Shown: positions 9,338 to 17,494 of the stretch, piece after piece
Numbering within the stretch: position 1 is the first letter of the stretch
How the letters are laid out: each line of letters starts with the position of its first letter
From: Scleroderma bovista
Taxonomy: Eukaryota; Basidiomycota; Agaricomycetes; Boletales; Sclerodermataceae
Direction: 5' to 3'
DNA length: 17,985 nt
NCBI GenBank assembly: GCA_037178675.1
Contig: JAYMGJ010000653.1
Span: forward strand, 1 to 17,985
Made by a program: the position numbers and the translations under genes
Notes under the pieces: model-generated
Told to the model about the DNA's origin: nothing
Seen by the model: the letters and a program-made list of their open reading frames with translations, nothing else
Database searches by the model: none

Positions 9338-10819
9338 ATGGATGTTGAGTGTCTCCACGCCGATATCCTAGCCAACCTCCCAACCGATCCCATCGCTAAA
9401 GCCCACCTCTCGGACACATCGAATCCCCGATGGTCAACCGATGAGACTGGTTACCTACGTCTCGATGGTCGCATGTACGTCCCCGAGGCCGATGACCTAC
9501 GTCTTCGTGTCCTCAGATACAAGCATGACCATCCCCTATCGGGACACTTCGGTCAGAACCGCACCCTAGAGCTCATTCGTTGCGAATACACATGGCCAGG
9601 CATTCGTACCTACGTAAAAGACTATGTTAAGTCCTGCACGGCCTGCGCCCGAGCCAAGATGCCACGTCACCAACCCTATGGGATGCTCAAGCAATTACCG
9701 GTCCCTGACCGACCATGGAATTCCATCTCGATGGATTTCATCGAGCAACTCCCATCCTCATACGGCTTCACAGCCATACTGGTAGTCATAGACCGACTAT
9801 CAAAGCAAGCCATATTCATCCTGACTCATGACACAATAACTTCCCCCGAGCTCGCACAGCTCTTCTTACTCCACATCTTCGCTAAGCACGGCGTCCCTGC
9901 ACATGTAACGTCTGACCGAGGCTCAGAGTTCGTCTCCCATTTCTTCCAATCACTCGGTAAGGCCTTAGATATGAAATTACATTTCACTTCGGGCTATCAC
10001 CCAGAAGGTGACGGACAGACCGAGCGAGCTAATCAAACCCTTGAGCAATACCTCAGGATGTACTGCAATTACCAGCAGGACAATTGGTTGGACCTACTAC
10101 CTCTCGCCGAGTTCACCTACAACAATGCCCCTAGTGCTACGACTGGTGTATCACCGTTCTTCGCGAACAAAGGATATCACCCGAACCTCGCTGTGCACCC
10201 CGAGTGCAATCTTTCATCAGCTCGGGCACGGGAATATGCAGTTGACTTAGAGTCATTGCATGAGTACCTACGTGAAGAAATGGCTGCTGCCCAGAAAAGG
10301 TACCAAGGCCCTGCTGATGCCAGAAGATCACCTGCACCCGATTTCAAAGTCGGTGATCAAGTATTCGTCAAAGCCAAGTACTTTAGGTCTACTTGACCAT
10401 CAAAGAAACTCTCCGAGAAGAATCTCGGCCCCTACCCAATCATCGCCCAAGTTGGCACCTTATCATTCACAATCCGTCTCCCCGACTCTATGCGTGCTGT
10501 CCACCCCATCTTCCATGTCTCACAGCTCGAACCAGCGACACCGAACACAATACCGAATCGGTCACAACCTCCACCACCTCCCATTGAAGTCGACGGCGAA
10601 CCCGAGTTTGAGATCACCGAGATCCTCGACTCAAAGTTCGACCGACATCGACGCCAATGCCCACTCCTCTATCTAGTTAGATGGGCTGGTTACGAAGGTA
10701 CCGACGAAGAAACATCTTGGTTGATCGCGACCGAGCTCGGACACGCTTCAGAACTCGTGGCCGACTACCACAAAGCCTACCCGACTAAGCCAGGCCCCTT
10801 AGAAAGCCTCTCACGCTAA
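9338..10819 (+). pseudogene. Pol C-terminal part of Ty3/Gypsy element P: integrase and chromodomain
   Basis: The integrase would insert P's cDNA; the chromodomain probably biases target choice. In the family the coding would start upstream with RNase H; here it begins a few codons before ATG 9338, right at the LINE junction, so protease, RT and RNase H are gone. Visible parts: HHCC zinc finger (HDHPLSGHFG, SCTACARAK); catalytic D in SMDFIEQL, D in TSDRGSEF and E in GDGQTER with exactly 35 residues between the last two (intact DD35E); FKVGDQVFVKAKYF. One in-frame TGA at 10394-10396 follows FRST and the same frame continues with PSKKLSEKNLGPYPII, HPIFHVSQLEP and a chromodomain (EITEILDSKF, LLYLVRWAGYEGTDEETSW). 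It stops at TAA 10817-10819. Apart from the 5' loss it carries only this one stop. Confidence 0.92.
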
Positions 10820-10918
10820 GTCATTCAAATCACCGAACAACAGTCTATTAACAAGTGTACAAAACAAAGTAAAAAGAAAAAAGAAAACTAAATACAAGTA
10901 CGTTTTAGTCCAGTCCGA
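10820..10918. other. Short spacer between convergent genes of P
   Basis: P pol ends at 10819 and the antisense gene ends at 10919 from the other side. The 99 bases are A-rich on the + strand (AAAAAGAAAAAAG near 10872) and T-rich on the minus strand, as expected for facing 3' ends. I see no clear AATAAA. Confidence 0.5.
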
Positions 10919-11957
10919 CTACTCAGACTCGCCTTCCCCGTCCGTCTCATCCGACTCCTCCTGTTCCTCACTCTCCTCGGGCTTCGCCTTGCCCTTACCC
11001 TTCAGGTCCCTCGCATCTGCGACCCTCTTCGTCTCCCAGGCGATTCCTTCCACTTTTCGACCGAGCTTCACCAGCTCTCTGGTGTTGCGGTCGATCGCCG
11101 CCACAATGTCCCTGAGTCAGTGGTCTAGGACCAGCGTGACTGGGTCTGGGCAATTTGATGGCCCAGCCACCGAAAACCCTCCCATTGCCACCTCGATCTC
11201 CTCCGTACTCGCGGCATCGGCGACCGTCTTCTTCGTCCTCTTACGCTTCTCCCCTCCTCTCAGCAATGTGTTCACCTCCACCGTTTTCTCGCTCTGCTTC
11301 TGTTTCTCTCTGCTCGCCGACCTCTCCATCGCTGCCATTGAAATCTCGAAGGTGCACTTGATTTTCGATCATTGACACCGACTGCAAGTCGGTGTGTGCG
11401 CACTGTCGGCCAACTCACATTTGTCGCTGTGGCCGCTTCGCCGGCATCGGTCACAAGGGGGTCTGAACCCCATTATGCCTATGTTGGAATGGGCAGTGAC
11501 CTGACAAGGCTAATCAAATGAGAAATCAGTAAAGGTCAATAAAGAATTAATAACCACGCACCTTGGGCTTCGGCCCCAGCCCTAAACATTCCCGCATCAC
11601 CTCGCCAGCCGCCAGCGACTCGGCCTTCTCTCTCGCCCTCACCTCCGCCTCGGCCTTGCGCCTCGCCTCGAAATCCGCTCGCGCCTTCGCCTCAGCGACT
11701 CGCTTTGCCTCCTCTTTGGCCTTCCGCTTCTCTTCGGCAACCCTCCTCGCCTGCTCCTCGACCTTCTTCTTCGCAGCCTCCTCCACCAATCTCCTCGCCT
11801 CCTGTTTGGCCGCCTGTTTCATCAGTCGGTCTCGTCGTCGCCGTGATTGTTTGTCAAACTTGGCGATCTGGACTTGAATTGAGTCGGTCAGCTTCCCTTC
11901 CAACTCGGGCGAGGGGGCGCACGTCCAGTCGACGTTGTCGGTGTTGCTAGCAGACAT
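10919..11957 (-). pseudogene. Spliced antisense gene in P: helical N-terminus plus Zn(II)2Cys6-like cluster
   Basis: The gene lies between integrase and 3' LTR, opposite to P's direction. Exon 1 is 11957 to 11562: ATG, MSASNTDNVDW, then a long Ala/Arg/Lys/Glu-rich stretch (RLVEEAAKKKVEEQARRVAE), probably a helix or coiled coil. A 61-bp intron (11501-11561, GT..AG) restores the frame. Exon 2 (11500 to 10919) has six cysteines spaced C-x2-C-x8-C-x10-C-x2-C-x6-C, close to the fungal Zn(II)2Cys6 DNA-binding pattern, then KIKCTFE, a basic SREKQKQSEK region, a second helical part (IDRNTRELVKLGRKVEGI) and an acidic C-terminus ending in TAG. Two in-frame TGA codons (11369-11371, 11117-11119) break exon 2; both fit CGA decay. 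Length would be about 325 residues. I do not know its function; DNA binding or control of P is inference. It has a TATA box 63 bp upstream of the ATG. Confidence 0.75.
11501..11561 (-). other. Predicted 61-bp intron of the antisense gene
   Basis: On the minus strand it starts GTGCGT and ends TTGTCAG, with a branch-like ACTGAT inside. Its removal joins ...GPKPK to VTAHSNIGIMGF and puts the cysteine cluster in frame. Without splicing, exon 1 ends at TAA after KVRGY. Two other nearby AG sites give the wrong phase. Confidence 0.7.
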
Positions 11958-12019
11958 GTTTAAATTGAGGATGTTATGAAGGAGAAAATTTGATGGGTGA
12001 CCGTCACCGAAGGCCAGTC

Positions 12020-12025
12020 TTTATA
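12020..12025 (-). promoter_or_regulatory. TATA box of the antisense gene
   Basis: TATAAA reads on the minus strand within GCGTATAAAGACTGG, 63 bases before the ATG at 11957. The start context is TTTAAACATG. The placement fits a fungal promoter with a short leader. It supports the antisense frame as a real transcription unit. Confidence 0.6.
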
Positions 12026-12108
12026 CGCCCTAACCGATTTTCAAACCCAGACAATGGCCGCACACATTCGGTGTGGAATACGCATTGCAGCCTCGTGGGC
12101 TCGGCCCT

Positions 12109-12120
12109 AAGAGGGGGATA
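12109..12120 (+). other. Polypurine tract of element P
   Basis: AAGAGGGGGATA on the + strand lies one base before the LTR start TGTCACGACC at 12122, as a Gypsy plus-strand primer should. It confirms that P runs left to right and that the antisense gene lies inside the element. Confidence 0.8.
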
Positions 12121-12121
12121 C

Positions 12122-12259
12122 TGTCACGACCGTGACACCCGATCACCCTGTACCCTATTGTCCGATCGCGTCCACGCGTTCACTGTCTGTTCTATTGTAT
12201 GTACTCCCTTTTCCGTTTCTCTCTATCTGTCCTGTATCGCCACCGATCAGTGAGCGCGT
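12122..12259 (+). repeat. Start of the 3' LTR of P, interrupted by M
   Basis: It begins TGTCACGACCGTGACACC right after the polypurine tract. It runs to GCGT at 12256-12259, where the 139-bp M LTR begins. GCGT recurs at 1675-1678 on the far side of M's other LTR, so M inserted here and the rest of the P LTR is at 1675 onward. Confidence 0.75.
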
Positions 12260-12398
12260 TGTAGCAGGAGAACCCTTTGTGGGTCGAGTGGTACAATGAT
12301 GATCTATCCATACATGCGCTGCTGTGCTCTCTACTGACACTGACTAAGCATCACCTGACTGTCTCCTCGTGCTCCTATCCCTAGCCCCTCCTACTACA
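12260..12398 (-). repeat. 3' LTR of element M (139 bp)
   Basis: Same 139 bp as 1536-1674 with three transitions, each CG against TG or CA. On the minus strand it follows the M polypurine tract, so it is the 3' LTR. Its left neighbour GCGT is the target duplication. Confidence 0.9.
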
Positions 12399-12416
12399 TG
12401 TGCCCCCCTCAAAAAA
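12399..12416 (-). other. Polypurine tract of element M
   Basis: The minus strand reads TTTTTTGAGGGGGGCACA and then the LTR start TGTAGTAGGAG. This fixes the boundary of the 3' LTR and the minus orientation of M. Confidence 0.8.
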
Positions 12417-12471
12417 TGACGACGTCCTCGTCGTCTGCCAACATGTCCCATCTAAGGCACTTGCTCTATGT

Positions 12472-15400
12472 TCACCCTCCTAGTTCATCATTGTCTTCCC
12501 TGTCAGTGTCATCCCCTCCTTGTTCTGTGTCACTCGTCTCTGTCCCTCCATCTGGAGGTTCTTCATCAACTCGTATTGTCCTTTCGTCTATCCTTCTGTC
12601 GTCTCCGACTCCTTGTGTCTCGAGTGGCTGGTCTAGTACTGTTGATGACCGTTGCCACATGTGTTCTTGTTGGATCTCATATAACTGTGTACCCTCCCTT
12701 GGTACGAATGCACGAAGGCGTCGTGCACTGAATTCTCCTGCGAGTGGTGTGCCCGCTAGGGTTTCTATCCTGTATGAATTTCTTAGTTGTGAAGAAACTC
12801 TGTGTGGACATGACCACTTAGGTAACAGTTTCCGTTCGGTTTTGAATGTATAATCGAGGTCGCTGCGATATATTTGCATGAGTTGACCTGGGGTGAATAT
12901 AACCTCTGCAGGTTGTCGTTTTAGCACCCGTCAGTCAAAGGCCATTTTCTGTTTGATTGCGTGGCGTACTGCTTCGTCATAGCCATCTAGTCGTTGCTGT
13001 GCTACATAGGCCATATGTGTTGCGGCATCAATGCTAGATGGTTCTGTTGTGCTGTGTGTCAGCTCCGTGCGTTTCGTATCTATCACCAAACCTAATAGTA
13101 ATTCTTTGGGCGTGAATTTAAGAGAAGGTAGTAGGCGGTTGTTGAGGGCGCGGACGGCATCATCTAAGTGATCTGGCCATGTTTTGGGTAGCTTTTCCCA
13201 GTTGTCATCAGCTGCGCTGTCCTCCCCCAAATTTGGGGCGCATAGGCGCTTGAGGATGTGTAGTAGCAGTTTGTTGGTGCCTTTGACTAGGCCATTAATC
13301 CATGGTGAATATGGTGCTACTATGTGATGCGTGCATGACCACTTAGCACAGTATTCCTTGACCAGCTCGTTGTTAAAGTGCCGTCCACCGTCGGTCATGA
13401 ACATTTCTGCAGTGGTGAAATTGTTGAAAATGCCGTTTAGGCTGTCCACCGTTGTTTTAGCTGTACCTGCAGTTTTGAACTTAGTTACCCATACATGTTG
13501 CGAAAAGGCATCCAAAAAAAGGCCTAGCGTATGGTATCCTCCTTTTCCTGTTGGCATTGACAGGTAGTCACCCACAAGCAATTCGAATGGGTGTTGTCTT
13601 GTTATTGGCTCCAGAAGTGAGTTGAGCTTCTGCGCACCAACGTTTTTGCACTTGGGACATGCCACGATGGTGTTCATTATAGACAGATCGATTTTCGGTG
13701 AGTGGTAGCAGTCAGTCAATGCAATCTTCAGTGCATCCCATCCCCAATGTCCTCTGGATTCATGTAATTGAGCTGCCTTCTCCTCGGCTTCTCTCCTGGT
13801 GATGCACTCCACCTTGTGCCGTGGCCTGATGCTGGTGCCTCCATAGAGCTGCCATAGTTTACCATGCTGTATCATATATTGTTTCGCTCTGTGTCGGGCT
13901 CGGCTGCGATCTCGGATAGGTGTCGCTGTATCTGTGTTAAGTAACGCATCTATGACTTCCAAAAATAATGGTTCTGTTTGGAAGTGTTGTCGAAGTTGTT
14001 GGGTGTCATGCAGCAGTTTCTCTATTGTGAACATGTCGTTGGCAAGGCCGGACGTTGCTTCTGGATCTGGGTTAACCGACCAGTCGCTCCCGTCCTCTTT
14101 TGTACGTTCCATGTTGTCCCATTGACGACTTAAGCCATCTGCTACCACGTTGAGGCGGCCTGGTACGTGTCGCACTGCTATAATGTTATGTGCAACTATC
14201 CTGTCCCTCCATCGTGCATGTGCTGCAGATATGGAGTCATTAGACAACACATCTTTTAATGCCTGGCAGTCAGTTTCTATCTCGACTGGGAAACCCCAGA
14301 TTATATCTGAGAAGTGATCTAGGCCAAACTTTAGTGCTGCAAACTCGAGTAAGAATGGTTTATAATTTCGCTCAGCTGTCAATGTTCGTTTTGATGCGAA
14401 CACGATTGGCACTGACTTCATTACCCTTTTGCCACTTGAGGTTTTTAGTTCCATTCTTTGCGTGAGTACTGCACCAAAGCCCTCTTGGCATCCGTCCGTG
14501 GTTACTATGAATGGTGTTCCGTCGTACTGTGGGGCATGCAAGGTTGGTTGGCTCGTCAGCGCAACCTTGAGGTTCAGAAACGCCTCCGTGTGTTTCTGGT
14601 CCCATTTATCTGACAACCTATAGTTAGTCAACGCTCTTCTGTAAGTGGATTTCGAGATGGGCTTAGGTATTTCCACTTCTTTGAGCATGTCGTGAAGTGG
14701 CCCTTCTATTTTCGAGTAGCCCTTGATGAGATCTCAGAAGTGTCCCATCAGGCCCAGGAACGATGTAAGGTTGAGTGCGTGGTCGGGCTGTTTCCATTCT
14801 ACTATTGCCAACAATTTTGCGAGGTCTGGTTGTACGCCCTGGGGCCCAACTGTTGTGCCCGTGAATGTGGTTTCTGTCATGTATAGGCGGCACTTTGTAG
14901 GTGACAGCGATAATTTGTGGTTTCTGCAGCGTTGGAAGATATGTCACAATTTTTCCATCATGCCTGGGAATGTGTCGTCTCCGCAGCCTCCATCATTGAC
15001 AAACAGTTCCATGGTGTCATCTGCTAAAATGTCGTGCAGGCAGTCTGTGACTACTGCTGAGAAGACGGTTGGTGCACCTGTCCACCCCATTGCCATTCTT
15101 TTGTACCATAGATAGCCTCTTCTGTCCACGAAAAATGTAAAGTATGGTCTTCATTTTTCTGGGATTTCAATGGCATAGAAACCGGACACAAAGTCAAATA
15201 TTGATACGTACCTGTGTCCACTCAGCCGTTGCTGTTTGGCTCTGATATCCCCTTGAAACATGGGCGGGATTTGTGTGGCCTTGTTTAGTTCTGCAAAATT
15301 CTGCGTTACTCGCCATTTCGGTGCTTCGTCTAGTGGCTTTGCCTTGGTGCGTTCCTGCTTGTGGTTCCGGATATCTGCTTGGAAGGGCTGTGGGACATTT

Positions 15401-16542
15401 GCCTTCAAGCATTGCTGGTTGAGTTCACGCTGGAGATCTTCCAGTGTCATACCTCCGTTTGCATCGTGCACCTTCTGTGTTAGTACTGTAGGTGCTACAT
15501 GTTTTATGCACGGTATCTTCGCTGTTTCTATTAGGTCAGCATCTAACATCTGGTCCACCCACCTGTGCATGAACTGTCATTGGGGCGGGTTCATGGGTCT
15601 CTGGTGTATTGTTGTTCGGAAGGTTGTGTCTTCCGATATGTTCAGGTTTACCTGTGCTCCTGGTATTGGTAGGACTTCGCCAAGAGAGCATGCAAAGATG
15701 TCCGCATATTCTGTTAGCAGTTTGACCACCTCGTTTCTTTCATCTGTGCTTAGGTCGTTGCCAATCTTGACGCTCTGTACGATATACTCGACTCTTGCTG
15801 CCTTGAATGGGTCCGTTAGTCTGGTGAAGATGCTATCAGCGTTCGTGGGTGCTGTTTTTGCTGTACTTGTCTTTGTTTGTGGCGCATCCTGTGTGTTTGT
15901 TTCTTGCGCCAGTGGTGGCACTACTGTGGCTGTATCCGCAGGTCCTGATGGCGTTGTCGTGTGGTGCATCGTGTTTGCGGTTGGTGCCCTGTCCGCGCCT
16001 GCGATGTAATTGCGTAGGATTGCTGTGGTGTTACTGTCGGTGATCGTAACCTCGTCTGTTTCGTAGTCGTGTTTGGCCTTGAATGCGCGAAGTAGTGGCT
16101 TTCCAAAAAGGAATGACCACCCCCCTCCACTATCGAAGACCTCGAACGTTCCAGTTGTTTCTACTCCCTCCACATGGATTGTACCTGACCACGTTGCTTC
16201 TGATGGAACAATCGTGCCATTTGCCATTCGAAGCGCCTGGCTTGATGGTTGCCAGCCGTGTAGGCTGGGCTTTATCCTGTTGAACACAGATGTGCACATG
16301 GCTCCTGCCATTGCGCCGTCGTCAAACAGGGCGGTTACCTGGACCATTGTGCCGTCCGGGTTTTTAAGTTTGACTGGATGGGTAAAGGGGACAGTTTTGT
16401 CACTGGTATCGATGCGGTGATTGCGTTCGCCATATGCCATTGAGTATAGATCGAAGATGTCTGGTTTACGAGGCAATACATGCGAGCCCACTGGTGCAAT
16501 CGTAGATACACTTGACGCCTGGGTCGTTGTGCTGTCCTTCAC
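12472..16542 (-). pseudogene. Pol of Ty3/Gypsy element M: protease, RT, RNase H, integrase; catalytically dead
   Basis: One minus frame runs from about 16560 to 12472, interrupted by TGA at 15577-15579, 15151-15153, 14944-14946, 14734-14736 and 12931-12933. In order: a retropepsin-like region (TALFDDGAMAGAM, SFLFGKPLLRAF); reverse transcriptase (WRVTQNFAELNKATQIPPMF, YVSIFDFVSGFYAIEIP, YKRMAMGWTGAPTVFS); RNase H (FIVTTDGCQEGFGAVLTQ); zinc-binding and core integrase (HESRGHWGWD, CPKCKNVG, LLVGDYLSM, MFMTDGGRHFNN); and a tail (FTPGQLMQIYRSDLDYTFKT) without a recognisable chromodomain. The RT active site, normally F/Y-x-D-D, reads FVND. The integrase Glu is Lys (NGLVKGTNK), exactly 35 residues after the Asp of TDGG. 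Each fits one CpG-to-CpA change. The start overlaps the gag end in the -1 frame. M cannot move by itself. Confidence 0.93.
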
Positions 16543-16556
16543 AGCGACCCCGCGTC

Positions 16557-16563
16557 GTTTTCC
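16557..16563 (-). promoter_or_regulatory. Possible -1 frameshift site between M gag and pol
   Basis: The minus strand reads GGAAAAC about 15 bases before the gag stop at 16539-16541, and pol is open in the -1 frame across this point. The motif is slippery-like but not a perfect X-XXY-YYZ heptamer. Pol has no obvious ATG near its start, which makes readthrough by frameshift plausible. Confidence 0.35.
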
Positions 16564-17489
16564 TGCTCTTCTAGTGCTACGAGCTGAATACTCTGTGCCA
16601 TAGCCCTATTAAAAGGTCCTAAGGTCCTGTTACAAAGTGCTCTCCACGCAGTTTCGTGGTGGTGGAGCCGGGATGTATCACCCTCCATCGTTGGGCAGTT
16701 CCTGCTGGTATGCCCATGCGTGCCACACCGGAAACATTCGCCTGAGCACACCAGTGCCGTTCCTGGCCTGAGCGGGTATGGGGTTTGCTCCAAGATTCAT
16801 GTAATATTGCCGTGCTTTGCCACCCAGGCGGACAACTGAGCTAGGTATGTCTTTTGCCCCTCGTCGTCCAGACACTGTTGGGGGTAGGCCCCTAGTGCGC
16901 GTTGGACGGTTTCTTTTTGCTCCTCAGTGGGTGGTGCATAGATATTAGCAGCGGGCCTAGATCCGTGCTGGACTAGTGCGAAGCATGTGGCTGACGGGTT
17001 TCCTGCTCGGGCGATGGGGCTGGTTGCCGTTCGTGGCACAGCTACCTGTCTGATGGTTAAGCATTGCAGCTGTGATGTGAGGTCCGCTGTTGCTCTGTTC
17101 GCCACCTCCACTCTATGCAGCAGCTTCCGCTCCTCCTCCTCTTCCTGCTTCTTACGTTCCTCTCTGTCCTCCTTTTCCTCTGTCAATTTCACTGTGTCCA
17201 CATCCATTACTGCTGTCGTGAACAACATCCAGTTGGCGTACTCATTGTCCAGTTGCTTTCTGATTACTTTCGGAAGGTTTTTCCTGACTTGGTATATTAA
17301 CGTTGGCCCAGCCACGATCCCTGCTAGTGTCGCTAGTTCCAGAGTTTGCTCCGCCCATGTCACATGCGTCCATGACTTCTGTCGTCCTACCATCTTAATT
17401 AGCCCTACATCTTCATCCGCGATTTTGTGTCCAAGTAGTTCCGTCTGATACTCCCTGACGTTTGTTTCGCACTTCTGCCCGCAGGCCAC

Positions 17490-17494
17490 CTCAC
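17490..17494. repeat. Target-site duplication of X (CTCAC), proximal half
   Basis: Identical to 568-572 and directly before the X start. It marks the same insertion point in M gag. Confidence 0.85.

Larger units (their letters stand above)
16539..17494 (-). pseudogene. Gag, C-terminal part, of element M with CCHC zinc knuckle
   Basis: This continues the gag begun at 568-1349. Next to the CTCAC site it encodes RWP in the frame of the N-terminal half. Within about 30 bases a frameshift moves it to the frame read from there on (EYQTELLGHKIADEDVGLIK, WTHVTWAEQTLELATLA). A charged Glu/Lys/Arg stretch (EEKEDREERKKQEEEEERK) probably forms a coiled coil. An in-frame TGA at 16797-16799 is followed by the zinc knuckle CFRCGTHGHTSRNC (C-x2-C-x4-H-x4-C), which would bind element RNA. 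Gag ends at TGA 16539-16541, a few codons after GGAAAAC (16557-16563), where pol is open in the -1 frame. I see no independent start; the earlier part is across the X insertion. Confidence 0.88.

Noticed and set aside
11563..11877. + strand frame rich in Ala, Ser and Leu.
   Set aside because: It is the complement of the Ala/Arg/Glu-rich exon of the antisense gene, which has the ATG, TATA box and intron on the minus strand.
15260..16009. 249-codon + strand open frame with Val/Ser/Cys-rich, membrane-like composition.
   Set aside because: It lies opposite the well-supported M protease and RT frame. Its hydrophobic look follows from the complement of that coding sequence.
3684..16799. TGA read as an amino acid (altered genetic code or selenocysteine), because all premature stops are TGA and clear natural ends are TAA/TAG.
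   Set aside because: Basidiomycete nuclear genes use the standard code. The same elements also show CpG-to-CpA losses of catalytic residues and CpG-only LTR differences, so decay explains the stops. No structure supporting recoding is visible.
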